Positions 6,991 through 16,125 of a stretch of DNA of 64,000 nt are shown here, piece by piece; position 1 is the first letter of the stretch; the number at the start of each line of letters is the position of its first letter. The stretch is from Curtobacterium sp. MCSS17_007 (GTDB taxonomy: Bacteria > Actinomycetota > Actinomycetes > Actinomycetales > Microbacteriaceae), in assembly GCF_003234175.2 (NCBI RefSeq), contig NZ_CP126257.1, positions 3,162,001 through 3,226,000 of the forward strand, in the 5' to 3' direction. Under the pieces are notes generated by a model, which ran no database searches, was not told the DNA's origin, and saw only the letters and a list, made by a program, of their open reading frames with translations. The position numbers were made by a program, and so were the translations under genes.

Positions 6991-9501
6991 TCAGGCGGTG
7001 GTCTCGTCCACGTCGAAGTTCCGGTCGAGGGAGATCATCGGGATCGACGCGGTGATGACCGATCCGTCCGCGCGGAGCGTGCCCTGGATGTCGCTCGTGG
7101 TCGGGGCGTGTCCGGTCATGCGGGGGCCGTGGTGCGGCAGCGGCACGACCGTCGGCGCACCGGCCGTGACGTCCCACTGCTGGTTGTGCACCCATGCCGT
7201 GAACCCCTCGCCGGTCTCCACCGTGAAGGTCATCGACTCTTCTTCCAGATCGACCCGGATGCGCGAACCGTGGACCTGGATGCGGTAGGTCAGCCGCTCC
7301 CAGTCCATGGGCAGTCGCGGGTTGAAGGTCATGCGCCCGCCGTGGTCGCGCATGCCGCCGAAGCCGTTGACCAGCGCGCCCCAGATGCCGCCGGTGGACG
7401 CGATGTGCACCCCGTCGGAGGTGTTGCCGTGCAGGTCGGCGAGGTCGACGTACAGCGCCGTCAGGAAGTACTGCGCCGCGAGGTCGTGGTACCCGACCTC
7501 CGCCGCCATGATCGACTGCACGACCGCGGAGAGCGTCGAGTCGCCGGTGGTGAGCGCGTCGTAGTAGTCGAAGTCACGACGCTTCTCGGCCGCGGTGAAC
7601 TCGTGCCCCTGCAGGAACAGCGCGAGCACGACGTCGGCCTGCTTGAGCACCTGGAACCGGTAGATGACCAGCGGGTGGTAGTGCAGCAGCAGCGGCCGCT
7701 TCGACTCCGGGGTGTTCTCGAGGTCCCAGAGCTCCTTGTCGAGGAACTGGGCGTCCTGCGGGTGGATGCCACGGTGCGGGTCGAACGGGATCTCCATCGA
7801 CTCGGCCGCGTGCTCCCACTCGGTCAGCTCGTCGTCGACCAGCCCGGTGCGCCGGACCATGCGGCCGTACTCCTCGGGGTCGTCCACCGCGAGCTGGCGG
7901 CAGGCGTTGACCGCGAACCAGAGGTTCGCCCGCGCCATGACGTTCGTGTAGAGGTTGTCGTCGACGACGGTCGTGTACTCGTCGGGCCCCGTCACGCCGT
8001 CGATGTGGAACTTCTTGTCGCCGTTCGACCGCCAGAACCCCAGGTCCGACCACAGCCGGGCGGTCTCGACGAGGATGTCGATCGCGCCACGCTTGAGGAA
8101 GTCGGTGTCCCCGGACGCCCGCACGTACTGCATGAGCGCGTGGGCGATGTCCGCGTCGATGTGGTACTGCGCGGTGCCGGCGGCGTAGTACGCGCTCGAC
8201 TCCTCGCCGTTGATCGTCCGCCACGGGAACAGTGCTCCGCGCTGGTTGAGCTCACGGGCACGGGACCGCGCCGCGTCGAGCATGTTGTAGCGGAAGCGCA
8301 GGGCGTTCCGGGCGACGATCGGCGCCGTGTACGACAGGAACGGCAGGACGTAGATCTCCATGTCCCAGAAGTAGTGGCCGCCGTACCCGGAACCGGTGAC
8401 GCCCTTCGCCGCGATCCCGTGCCCGTCCGTGCGGGCCGTCGCCTGCGCGAGCATGAACAGGTTCCACCGGACCGCCTGCTGGATCGCGGGCTGTCCCGGG
8501 ATCTCGACGTCGCTGCGCGTCCAGTAGTCGTCCATCCACGCACGCTGCTTCGCGAAGGTCTCGTCCACCGTCTCGGCGCGGGCACGGTCGAGCGTGCGGT
8601 CGCAGCGGTCCGCGAGCTCACGGGCCGGCACGCCGCGGGACGTGTGGTAGACCATGTGCTTCACGAGCCGGATCGGCACCCCGGCTCGGGCCTGCACGCG
8701 GTAGACGTGCTTGGCGAGGTCGTCGTCGATCGACGAGGCCTCGTCCCAGCTGTTCTCGGTCTCCAGGTGGTGCTCCACCCCGACGCAGATCGTCATGCCC
8801 GAGCTGGACGCCTGGTACCCCAGGAGCGACCGACCGCCGGTGCTCCGCTTGAGCTTCGGTTCGAGCACGCGCTCGGTGAACGCCTCGGCCTTGCGCGGGT
8901 CGAAGGCGTTCGCCGCCGCCCGCATGCCGGCGTGGTACTCGTCCTGCACGTCCTGCCGGTTGAGGGTCTGGCTGGACAGCAGGATCGAGGCGTCCCCGTC
9001 GAGCACGGTGACCTCGTAGTCGATGACCGCGAGGTGGCGGTCGGTGAACGAGACGAGGCGGCGCGAGCGGATCAGGACGCGCTTGCCCGAGGGCGTCGAC
9101 CACTCGGTCTCGCGGTACAGGTACCCGCCGCGGAACTCGAGCCGCCGGGTGTGCCGGAGGATGTCCGCTTCGGCCAGCACGAGCGGCTCGTCGTCGACGT
9201 AGAGCCGGATCACCTTGGCGTCGGGCGCGTTGATGATCGTCTGGCCGGTCTTCGCGAATCCGAAGGCGTCCTCGGCGTGCCGGATCGGCCAGGTCTCGTG
9301 GAAGCCGTTGACGTACGTGCCGTACTGCACGCCGCCGCGGCCCTCGTCGAGGTTGCCGCGCAGGCCGAGGTAGCCGTTGCCGACGGCGAAGTTGGTCTCC
9401 GCGACGCCCTGCTCGTCCGGGGTGTACTCGGTCTCGACGAGCGCCCACTCGTCGATCGGGTAGCGGACGCGGTCGAGGGGATCCGAGGTGATGGGGTTCA
9501 T
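6991..9501 (-). CDS. GH65 family disaccharide phosphorylase
   Basis: 836 aa. Family 65 enzymes split alpha-glucosides such as trehalose, maltose or kojibiose with phosphate to give beta-glucose 1-phosphate. The N-terminal beta-sandwich (F-A-V-G-N-G-Y-L-G-L-R-G-N near residues 38-50), the (alpha/alpha)6 barrel and the catalytic-acid motif H-I-D-G-V-T-G-P-D-E-Y near residue 500 are all present, with W-D-M-E-I and K-R-P-L-L-L-H-Y-H-P flanking the active site. It follows the HAD gene by 44 nt in the same direction; that partner would convert the glucose 1-phosphate to glucose 6-phosphate. ATG 9501 is in family register. Which disaccharide is used cannot be read from sequence. Confidence 0.88.
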   Translation of the reverse strand: MNPITSDPLDRVRYPIDEWALVETEYTPDEQGVAETNFAVGNGYLGLRGNLDEGRGGVQYGTYVNGFHETWPIRHAEDAFGFAKTGQTIINAPDAKVIRLYVDDEPLVLAEADILRHTRRLEFRGGYLYRETEWSTPSGKRVLIRSRRLVSFTDRHLAVIDYEVTVLDGDASILLSSQTLNRQDVQDEYHAGMRAAANAFDPRKAEAFTERVLEPKLKRSTGGRSLLGYQASSSGMTICVGVEHHLETENSWDEASSIDDDLAKHVYRVQARAGVPIRLVKHMVYHTSRGVPARELADRCDRTLDRARAETVDETFAKQRAWMDDYWTRSDVEIPGQPAIQQAVRWNLFMLAQATARTDGHGIAAKGVTGSGYGGHYFWDMEIYVLPFLSYTAPIVARNALRFRYNMLDAARSRARELNQRGALFPWRTINGEESSAYYAAGTAQYHIDADIAHALMQYVRASGDTDFLKRGAIDILVETARLWSDLGFWRSNGDKKFHIDGVTGPDEYTTVVDDNLYTNVMARANLWFAVNACRQLAVDDPEEYGRMVRRTGLVDDELTEWEHAAESMEIPFDPHRGIHPQDAQFLDKELWDLENTPESKRPLLLHYHPLVIYRFQVLKQADVVLALFLQGHEFTAAEKRRDFDYYDALTTGDSTLSAVVQSIMAAEVGYHDLAAQYFLTALYVDLADLHGNTSDGVHIASTGGIWGALVNGFGGMRDHGGRMTFNPRLPMDWERLTYRIQVHGSRIRVDLEEESMTFTVETGEGFTAWVHNQQWDVTAGAPTVVPLPHHGPRMTGHAPTTSDIQGTLRADGSVITASIPMISLDRNFDVDETTA

Positions 9502-9545
9502 GCGGTGTGCTCCGTGGGAGGGAGGTGTGGGTGTCTCGGGGGCCG

Positions 9546-10295
9546 TCAGGCCGGGAGCTGGTCGACGAGCTCGGCGAGGTCGCGCACGACGACGTCGGCC
9601 CCGTGCTCGCGCAGCGCGTCGGCACCGGCGCCACGGTCGACGCCGACCACCAGGCCGAAGGCGCCGTTCCGGCCCGCTTCGACGCCACTGGTGGCGTCCT
9701 CGACCACGACGCACTCGGCCGGGGCGAGCCCGAAGCGGCCGGCCGCGTCGAGGTAGGTGTCCGGCGCCGGCTTGCCGGTCAGGCCGTCCTGCCGCGCGAC
9801 CAGGCCGTCCACCACGACCGGGAAGTGGTCGAGGATGCCGGCCGTGCGGAGCACCTGGGTCGCGTTCGCCGAGCTGGACACGACGGCGACCTGCATGCCC
9901 GCGGCGATCGCCGCGACCAGGAAGCGGAGCGACCCCGGGTACGGCTCGACGCCGTGCTCGGTGAGCTCAGCCGTGAACTCGGCGTTCTTCCGGTTCCCGA
10001 GCGCGCAGACGGTGTCGCTGCCCGGAGCGTCGTCCGGCGTGCCCTGCGGCAGGTCGATGCCCCGCGAGGCGAGCAGCGAGCGGACGCCGTCGTACCGGGG
10101 CTTGCCGTCGATGTGGTCGAAGTAGTCCTGCTCCGTGTACGGCGCAGCGCCGTGCTCGGCCAGGAACGGGGTGAAGAGCCGACTCCACGCACGCATGTGC
10201 ACGTCGGCGGTCGGGGTGAGGACACCGTCCAGGTCGAACAGGAGCGCTCGCGTGTCGGCGAGTCGCGCAGGTGAGCGCCGGTCCGGCGTCGTCAT
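9546..10295 (-). CDS. HAD hydrolase, beta-phosphoglucomutase-like
   Basis: 249 aa. The HAD motifs are complete: D-L-D-G-V near residue 20 (nucleophile and acid/base Asp pair), V-S-S-S-A-N near 145, G-K-P-A-P-D (Lys) near 180 and V-V-E-D-A-T-S-G near 205. The cap after D-L-D-G-V-L-T-P-T-A-D-V-H is of the C1 type seen in beta-phosphoglucomutases. Those enzymes interconvert beta-glucose 1-phosphate and glucose 6-phosphate, which fits the phosphorylase gene immediately downstream. ATG 10295 is preceded by GGAGG, preferred over a 45-codon N-terminal extension with no homology. Confidence 0.85.
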   Translation of the reverse strand: MTTPDRRSPARLADTRALLFDLDGVLTPTADVHMRAWSRLFTPFLAEHGAAPYTEQDYFDHIDGKPRYDGVRSLLASRGIDLPQGTPDDAPGSDTVCALGNRKNAEFTAELTEHGVEPYPGSLRFLVAAIAAGMQVAVVSSSANATQVLRTAGILDHFPVVVDGLVARQDGLTGKPAPDTYLDAAGRFGLAPAECVVVEDATSGVEAGRNGAFGLVVGVDRGAGADALREHGADVVVRDLAELVDQLPA

Positions 10296-10390
10296 GGCAT
10301 CCTCCGTGGACTGGTGTGGGTGGTGGGTCCGGTGCGGACCACGGGAGTCGCGCTCGGTCGTTCCAGGCGAGTCTAGGACCGCTCCAGCGC

Positions 10391-10416
10391 CAGCACTCAG
10401 GCTCGCCGGAGTGCTG
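10391..10416 (+). other. small leader hairpin upstream of the APC permease
   Basis: CAGCACTC (10391-10398) pairs with GAGTGCTG (10409-10416) around a 10-nt loop, in the 253-bp gap before the permease. I could not match the gap to a known riboswitch; otherwise it holds only the divergent promoters (TAGACT at 10370-10375 on the minus strand is a possible -10 for the HAD gene). Confidence 0.35.
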
Positions 10417-10548
10417 TGGAGAGAGTTCACGGAGTCGTCGTCCGTGCAGGACCGAGCACCGAGTCACATCGGACTCCGCGCGCAGCGGATGATCCGAGAA
10501 TCCTGGGAGCCGATCGTCGTGACGCTGGGCGCGACGGAAGGCACCACC

Positions 10549-11904
10549 ATGACCAGCGACACCAGCGCTCCCCCGCAGAACGGCTCGGGCTCCAAGCTCA
10601 AGCAGGCGATCACCGGCCCGCTCCTGTTCCTCTTCATCCTCGGCGACGTGCTCGGCGCCGGGATCTACGCCCTCATGGGCACCCTGTCGAAGGACGTCGG
10701 CGGCGCGCTGTGGGCACCGCTGGTCCTCGCGCTGCTCCTGGCCCTGCTGACCGCGGGCTCGTACGCCGAACTCGTCACGAAGTACCCGAAGGCCGGCGGC
10801 GCCGCGGTGTTCGCCGAGCGGGCGTACAAGACGCCGATCGTGTCGTTCCTCGTGGGCTTCAGCATGCTCGCCGCCGGGGTCACGAGCGCAGCCGGCCTGT
10901 CCCTGGCGTTCGCCGGCGACTACCTCGGCACGTTCGTGGACCTGCCGCCGGTGCCGACCGCCATCGTGTTCCTCGCGCTCATCGCATGCCTGAACGCCCG
11001 CGGCATCTCGGACTCGCTGAAGAGCAACGTCGTCATGACGATCATCGAGGTCTCCGGCCTGGTCATCGTCATCGTCGTGGTCGCGGTCATGCTCGGCGGC
11101 GGAGGCGGCGACGTCTCGCGCATCGGCGCCTTCCCCGCCGAGGCGAACCCCGCGCTCGCGACCCTGAGCGCCGCGATCGTCGCTTACTACTCGTTCGTCG
11201 GCTTCGAGACCTCGGCGAACATCGCCGAGGAGGTCCGCGAGCCCCGCCGCGTCTACCCCCGAGCACTCTTCGGCGCCCTGGCCACCGCCGGCGTCGTCTA
11301 CGTGCTCGTCGCGCTCGCGAGCTCGATCGCCCTGCCCGCCTCGGAGCTCTCGGAGTCGAGCGGTCCGCTGCTGGCCGTCGTCTCGGCCACGGGCGTGCCG
11401 ATCCCCGACTGGGTGTTCAGCATCATCGCCCTGGTCGCCGTCGCGAACGGCGCGCTCCTCACCATGATCATGTCGAGCCGCGTGACCTACGGCATGGCCG
11501 AGCAGCGCCTCCTGCCCGCCGTGCTCGCCAAGGTGCTCCCCAACCGGAAGACGCCGTGGGTCGCCATCGTCGCGACCACCGTCGTCGCGATGGCCCTGAC
11601 GCTGGTCGGCGACGTCGGCACGCTCGCCGAGACCGTCGTGCTCCTGCTGCTCTTCGTGTTCATCAGCACGAACATCGCAGTGCTGGTGCTGCGGAAGGAC
11701 AAGGTCGAGCACGACCACTTCCGCGTGTGGACGTGGGTGCCCGTGCTCGGGGTGGCGTCCTGCATCCTGCTCCTGACCCAGCAGAGCGGGCAGGTCTGGC
11801 TCTACGCCGCCCTGCTGCTGGCCGTCGGCGTGGTGCTCTACTTCATCGCCCGCGCCACGGGCCGCCGGAACGGACGCGACCACGAGGCGGGACGCATCCA
11901 CTGA
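10549..11904 (+). CDS. APC-family amino acid permease
   Basis: 451 aa with about 12 membrane segments. The first segment contains G-D-V-L-G-A-G-I-Y, the glycine-rich unwound helix that binds the amino acid backbone in APC transporters. F-V-G-F-E-T-S-A-N-I-A-E-E near residue 215 is the second consensus loop. The C-terminus is short and charged. ATG 10549 has a GGAAGG ribosome site. Transcribed alone, divergent from the HAD/GH65 operon and closed by a 38-bp palindrome. The transported amino acid or amine is not predictable here. Confidence 0.88.
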   Translation: MTSDTSAPPQNGSGSKLKQAITGPLLFLFILGDVLGAGIYALMGTLSKDVGGALWAPLVLALLLALLTAGSYAELVTKYPKAGGAAVFAERAYKTPIVSFLVGFSMLAAGVTSAAGLSLAFAGDYLGTFVDLPPVPTAIVFLALIACLNARGISDSLKSNVVMTIIEVSGLVIVIVVVAVMLGGGGGDVSRIGAFPAEANPALATLSAAIVAYYSFVGFETSANIAEEVREPRRVYPRALFGALATAGVVYVLVALASSIALPASELSESSGPLLAVVSATGVPIPDWVFSIIALVAVANGALLTMIMSSRVTYGMAEQRLLPAVLAKVLPNRKTPWVAIVATTVVAMALTLVGDVGTLAETVVLLLLFVFISTNIAVLVLRKDKVEHDHFRVWTWVPVLGVASCILLLTQQSGQVWLYAALLLAVGVVLYFIARATGRRNGRDHEAGRIH

Positions 11905-11925
11905 CGGGCTCGGGCCATCCGACGG

Positions 11926-11963
11926 ACTGGAGGCGCGACACCAGCTGGTGTCGCGCCTCCAGT
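11926..11963. terminator. perfect 38-bp palindrome between convergent genes
   Basis: The 19-nt arm beginning ACTGGAGGCGCGACACCAG (11926-11944) is followed directly by its exact reverse complement (11945-11963). It sits between the convergent APC permease and hydrolase genes and can act for both. Confidence 0.75.
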
Positions 11964-11979
11964 GCGTCGTCTGGTCACG

Positions 11980-12702
11980 TCAGCCCAGCGACCGCAGCCA
12001 GTCCTCGACGGCCGCGCTGATCTGCGCCCGTGCGTCCTCGCGCGAGATCGTGGCGGTGCGGTCGCCCGGCTGGTCGCCGTAGGCGCCGAAGTCGGCGTGG
12101 TTCGCCCCCTCGATCTCGGTCACGGTGGCCGTGGACGGCAGGAGGTGCCGGGCGGCGGCGACCTTCTCCGGCGTGGACAGGCCGTCACGCGAGCCGGAGA
12201 CGCTGAGGACCTGGATGTACGAGCGCGCGATGTCGTCCGCGCAGTAGCTGCCGAGCAGCAGCAGGCCGTCAGCGTCCTGCGCGAGCTGGCACGCCCGGAC
12301 CCCGCCGAGCGAGTGGCCGCCGACCGCCCAGGTGCGGACACCGGGCGCGTGCGCCTCGAAGGTCGACAGCGGGCGGGTGTCGAAGAACGCGAGGTTGAGC
12401 GTCGGCTTCGTGATGACGACCGTGGTGCCGGACGCGACGACCTGCCGGAAGGTCGCCATGTACGCGTACGGGTCGACCTTCGCGCCCGGGATGAAGACGA
12501 TGCCCTTCCCGTCGCCGGAGCCGGTCGGGGTCATCACGACGCTGTCACCGGCATCGCGCACGGCGACGCGGTCGTCGCGCCACACCTGCAGCGCGGCGCC
12601 CCGGGTGCCCTGCATGACGATGTTCGCGTACACGAGGAACACCACCGCGAGCAGCACCACCACGGTGACGACCCAGGCGGTCCAACGGAGTGCTCGGTTC
12701 AC
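11980..12702 (-). CDS. membrane-anchored alpha/beta hydrolase
   Basis: 240 aa. Residues 5-27 form one hydrophobic signal-anchor, so the catalytic part probably faces outside. The nucleophile elbow is G-G-H-S-L-G-G with Ser131; I-E-G-A-N-H near residue 205 offers the His, and an Asp near V-S-G-S-R-D may complete the triad. The pattern matches the dienelactone-hydrolase-like Abhydrolase_5 type. GTG 12702 overlaps the TGA of the upstream fusion gene (GTGA), so the two are co-translated. Substrate unknown. Confidence 0.8.
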   Translation of the reverse strand: MNRALRWTAWVVTVVVLLAVVFLVYANIVMQGTRGAALQVWRDDRVAVRDAGDSVVMTPTGSGDGKGIVFIPGAKVDPYAYMATFRQVVASGTTVVITKPTLNLAFFDTRPLSTFEAHAPGVRTWAVGGHSLGGVRACQLAQDADGLLLLGSYCADDIARSYIQVLSVSGSRDGLSTPEKVAAARHLLPSTATVTEIEGANHADFGAYGDQPGDRTATISREDARAQISAAVEDWLRSLG

Positions 12703-13784
12703 GGTCGGTCCTCCTCCGGCCGGCGGGCCGTCACGGTCAGCCAGCGCTCCTCCGCGCCGGGGCGGGTCGTCTCCCGCACGTGGACGGCAGCCCACCCGGC
12801 GCGCGTGACGGCGGCAGCGAGCGTGTCCTCGTCCCAGTAGGTGCACCAGCGGGGGTGGGCGAGCTTCCGGTCGCTCCAGCCGTCGCCGTCACCCCGCTTC
12901 ACCGTCGCGGCGAGCACGCCACCGGGACGGACCGCCCGGCGCGCGCGCTCGAGCACGGCCACGGTGTCCGCCCGCGCGACGTGCAGCAGGACGGCGTTCG
13001 CGAAGACGGCGTCGTAGGGGCCGCCCCAGCCGTCGCAGCGGACGTCGAGCACGCGGGCCGCGTGGCCGGCGGCGCGGAGCCGGTCGACGAACGCCGTGGT
13101 GCCGTCGGTGCGGTCGACACGGAGGCCAGCCGCCTCGAGCGCGTCCGCGTCCCGACCGGGCCCGGAGCCGAGTTCGAGGACGTGCGCGCCGACGGGCACG
13201 AGGGCGAGCAGGTCGTCGACGAGCACCGCGCGGTGGTCGTCGGTCCGCTCCGTGTAGCGGTCGGCACCGCGCTCGTACGCGAGGAGCGTTCGCTCGGCGG
13301 TGAGCTCGCGGCGCATCACGGTCTCGTGCCGACCGTCCGGGAGCCGATCGCCGGGGGTGTCCGTCGCGGTGAAGCCGATCCGCTCGTAGGCCTGACGGGC
13401 GCGGTCGTTGTCCGGCATCACGGCGAGCTCGAGGTGCTCGATCCCCTGCGCGGCGAGCAACCGGGCGATCTCGTCGACGAGCAGCGCGACGAGCCCCCGG
13501 CCGCGGGCACCCGGCGCGACCCACATCGAGATCAGCTCGGCCAGCGCGGGGTCGTCCGGGTCGGGGACACCGCTCGCCATCCCCACGACGTCGCCGTCCT
13601 CGACCGCGAGCAGGTCGACCGCTCCCGGCAGGGACAGGCGTGTGCGCCAGCGGTGTTCCGGCGCGTCCTGCCAGTCCTCGAGGCGGGAGCCGAAGGCCTC
13701 CGGAGCGTCGGCGAGGGCAGCGAGGCGGACCGGGCGCCAGACGGCCAAGTCCTCGGCGGTCACCCGGCGCAGCTCGATCGTCAC
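12699..13784 (-). CDS. GNAT acetyltransferase-SAM methyltransferase fusion
   Basis: 361 aa with two complete domains. Residues 1-165 are a GNAT acetyltransferase: S-M-W-V-A-P-G-A-R-G-R-G-L is the acetyl-CoA loop and R-Q-A-Y-E-R-I-G-F the closing helix-strand. Residues 170-361 are a class I methyltransferase with V-L-E-L-G-S-G-P-G-R-D as motif I and V-F-A-N-A-V-L-L-H as the motif II-like strand. The join (M-R-R-E-L / T-A-E-R-T-L-L-A-Y-E-R-G-A) falls where each separate family normally ends or starts. GTG 13784 lies 6 nt behind TACCGT. The downstream hydrolase is translationally coupled. Substrates are unknown. Confidence 0.8.
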   Translation of the reverse strand: MTIELRRVTAEDLAVWRPVRLAALADAPEAFGSRLEDWQDAPEHRWRTRLSLPGAVDLLAVEDGDVVGMASGVPDPDDPALAELISMWVAPGARGRGLVALLVDEIARLLAAQGIEHLELAVMPDNDRARQAYERIGFTATDTPGDRLPDGRHETVMRRELTAERTLLAYERGADRYTERTDDHRAVLVDDLLALVPVGAHVLELGSGPGRDADALEAAGLRVDRTDGTTAFVDRLRAAGHAARVLDVRCDGWGGPYDAVFANAVLLHVARADTVAVLERARRAVRPGGVLAATVKRGDGDGWSDRKLAHPRWCTYWDEDTLAAAVTRAGWAAVHVRETTRPGAEERWLTVTARRPEEDRP

Positions 13785-13790
13785 GGGTCG

Positions 13791-13796
13791 ACGGTA
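13791..13796 (-). promoter_or_regulatory. -10 box of leaderless promoter, GNAT-methyltransferase gene
   Basis: TACCGT (minus strand) ends 6 nt before GTG 13784 and fixes the start. Confidence 0.55.
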
Positions 13797-13843
13797 CCGC
13801 CCGGTCGTGCTCGTGCTCGTGCCCGTGCGTGCCCGTTCCGTCC

Positions 13844-13896
13844 GTGGAGCAGAAGACGTCGGATGTGACCGGGACACTCGACGTCTTCTGCTCCAC
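13844..13896 (-). terminator. hairpin with 18-bp perfect arms
   Basis: GTGGAGCAGAAGACGTCG (13844-13861) pairs with its exact reverse complement (13879-13896) around a 17-nt loop. It lies after the glycosyltransferase stop (13958) and before the next gene on the same strand, so it probably ends the upstream transcript. Confidence 0.65.
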
Positions 13897-13957
13897 CGAC
13901 GCGCCGGGACGCGCCGGGGCGAGGTGGGGCGGGCCGGGCGGAACTCGCGGACGGCCC

Positions 13958-16069
13958 TCAGGACGCCGGCGTGAGGTCGTACATCGTGACACCGTCGACC
14001 GTGGTCGCCTCGTAGTGGGCGGCGACCCACTCGGCGATCTCGGCTGCGGCGTCGCTCCCGCTGCCGCTGGTGCTCGTGCTGCCGCCGATGAACCAGTGCA
14101 CCTTCCACGCGGCGACGAGGGCCCGGAACTCCGAAAGGGTCGGTGCCGGGTCCGTGCCGTTGTAGCCGCCGATCGCCATCACGGGGTCGCCCGTCGCGAG
14201 CTGGTACGTGGCGGCGCTGTTCGACCCGACGGTCGCCGCAGCCCAGGTGTGGTCGTCGGCGTCCGCGGACAGCGCGGTGACGACCTCGTCGGACACCTCG
14301 GTCGAGCCGCCGATCAGGTTCGTGCCGCCGCCGGGGGCGTTCCCGCCGCCGTCGGTGCCGCTCGCGGCACCCGGACCGGCAGCGCCCTGCCCGTTCGTGT
14401 TCTGCCCGGTCGCGTTCTGGCCGGTCTGGCCGCCCGGTGCTCCGCCGGGGCCGCCCTGACCACCGGGCGCTGCCTGACCAACGGGTCCGCCCTGGCCACC
14501 GGGTCCGCCCTGGCCACCGGGCATGCCACCGCGACCACCGCCGAACCCGCTCGACGTGACGCTCGGGCCGGCCGACGGAAGCGCACCGGTGTGCCCGACC
14601 GTGGTGGTCTGCACCGAGAACGCCGTCGGCCCGAGCAGAGCCGCGACGAGCACGGTCGCGACCGTCGCCCCCGTGAGTCCCCGACCGCGCGGCGGCAGCA
14701 GCACGAGGACGGTCCCGACGACGGCCGCGACGAGCACGACCCAGCGGATCCACGGCTGCCACGACGACGCCTGGGACAGCAGCGCGAACGACCACGCCCC
14801 GGAGAGCGCGACCACCCCGGCGCTGACGACGCGCCACGCGAGCACCGCCCGGCGCTGCCACAGGAGCCCGGCGCCGATGCCGACCAGGCCCGCGATGTAC
14901 GGGGCGAGTGCGACCGTGTAGTACGGGTGGAAGATCCCGCCCATGAAGCTGAACACCAGGCCGGTGACGAGCAGGGAGCCACCGAGCACCAGGACGGTCG
15001 CGAACCGCGGGTCACGACGCCGACGGACCCCGACCGCGACGAGGGACACGACGAGCAGCACGAGCGCGGTCGGCAGCAGCCAGGTCACCTGCGTGCCGAA
15101 CTCCGAGCCGAACAGCCGGGTGAGACCGGTCGAGCCCCACGACCCCGCACCCGTCGTCCCGCCCGGCACGACGCTCCCCGTCTCGTCGCCCGTGACGCGG
15201 CCGAGGCCGTTGTAGCCGAAGGTCAGCTCGAGGAAGCTGTTCGTCTGCGACCCGCCGACGTACGGCCGCGCCGAGGCCGGCACGAGCTCGACGATCGCGA
15301 CCCACCACCCGGCGGAGACCACCACGGCGAGCGCCGCGGCGAGCAGGTGCCCGATCCGCCGGAGCACGGGGCGGGGTGACGCGACGAGGTACACCCCGAC
15401 CAGGGGTGGCAGCACGAGGAACGCCTGCAGCTGCTTCGTCAGGAACCCGAGCCCGACGAGCACACCGGCCCAGACCACCCACCGCATCCGCCCGGACTCG
15501 ATCCCGCGCAGCGTCAGGGCGATCGCCCCGACGGTGAGCAGCACGAGCAGGGCGTCCGGGTTGTCGTAGCGGAACATCAGGGTCGCGACCGGAGTGGTCG
15601 CGAGGACCGCACCTGCCGTCAGCGCTGCGCCGGCCGAGAACCGGCGCCGGACGATCCGGTACAGGATCGCCACCGACGCGACGCCCATGAGCGCCTGCGG
15701 CACGAGGATCGACCACGAGTTCAGCCCGAACAGCCGGACGGAGATGCCGATCACCCAGAGGAACGCCGGCGGCTTGTCGACCGTGATCGCGTTCGCGGCG
15801 TCGGAGGAGCCGTAGAAGAATGCTTCCCAGCTCTGGCTGCCCGCCTGCACGGCCGCGGAGTAGAACGCGTTCGCCCAGCCGTTCACGCCGAGGTTCACGA
15901 CGTAGAGCACGCCGGTCATCAGCAGCAGCCCGAGGAAGGCCGGGCGCTCCCACCGCGCGGCCTCCGCGCGACCGCGGACCAACCCCGCCAGGCGCTCGCG
16001 GAGGGCGCGTGATCGTGCTGTCGGTGGCGGCAGGAGGCGCGGTCGCTCGGCGGGGATCGTCTCGGTCAT
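13958..16069 (-). CDS. GT39-type membrane glycosyltransferase
   Basis: 703 aa. Residues 45-450 carry about 11-12 membrane helices of the GT39/ArnT-PMT superfamily. The first outer loop (S-S-D-A-A-N-A-I-T-V-D-K-P-P near residue 92) is the conserved polyprenyl-sugar-binding region, and Y-D-N-P-D-A-L-L follows in loop 2. A glycine/glutamine-rich linker (about residues 505-585) leads to a C-terminal extracytoplasmic domain ending near W-K-V-H-W-F-I-G. This architecture is common in actinobacterial YkcB-like mannosyl/glycosyltransferases, which use polyprenyl-phosphate sugars outside the membrane. ATG 16069; single gene; acceptor unknown. Confidence 0.82.
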   Translation of the reverse strand: MTETIPAERPRLLPPPTARSRALRERLAGLVRGRAEAARWERPAFLGLLLMTGVLYVVNLGVNGWANAFYSAAVQAGSQSWEAFFYGSSDAANAITVDKPPAFLWVIGISVRLFGLNSWSILVPQALMGVASVAILYRIVRRRFSAGAALTAGAVLATTPVATLMFRYDNPDALLVLLTVGAIALTLRGIESGRMRWVVWAGVLVGLGFLTKQLQAFLVLPPLVGVYLVASPRPVLRRIGHLLAAALAVVVSAGWWVAIVELVPASARPYVGGSQTNSFLELTFGYNGLGRVTGDETGSVVPGGTTGAGSWGSTGLTRLFGSEFGTQVTWLLPTALVLLVVSLVAVGVRRRRDPRFATVLVLGGSLLVTGLVFSFMGGIFHPYYTVALAPYIAGLVGIGAGLLWQRRAVLAWRVVSAGVVALSGAWSFALLSQASSWQPWIRWVVLVAAVVGTVLVLLPPRGRGLTGATVATVLVAALLGPTAFSVQTTTVGHTGALPSAGPSVTSSGFGGGRGGMPGGQGGPGGQGGPVGQAAPGGQGGPGGAPGGQTGQNATGQNTNGQGAAGPGAASGTDGGGNAPGGGTNLIGGSTEVSDEVVTALSADADDHTWAAATVGSNSAATYQLATGDPVMAIGGYNGTDPAPTLSEFRALVAAWKVHWFIGGSTSTSGSGSDAAAEIAEWVAAHYEATTVDGVTMYDLTPAS
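14325..14545 (-). repeat. Gly/Gln-rich low-complexity linker in the glycosyltransferase
   Basis: This stretch encodes tandem G-G-x-G-G-P/Q-type units (for example G-G-Q-G-G-P-G-G-Q-G-G-P) joining the membrane part to the outer domain. Such repeats are prone to length variation between strains. Confidence 0.7.
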
Positions 16070-16125
16070 GCCCCTGAGCGTGCGACCCCCACGTGCGCGG
16101 ATCGTCGGCGCAGCCTTGGACGCCC

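Noticed and set aside
6208..9756. A 1182-codon open frame on the plus strand opposite the GH65 and HAD genes
   Set aside because: It is antisense to well-matched enzymes, is rich in Arg, Val, Asp and Gly from high-G+C codon mirroring, and has no domain or ribosome site.
10296..10548. A riboswitch in the leader of the APC permease
   Set aside because: Only one short hairpin was found; no glycine, ydaO, SAM or lysine riboswitch core could be matched.
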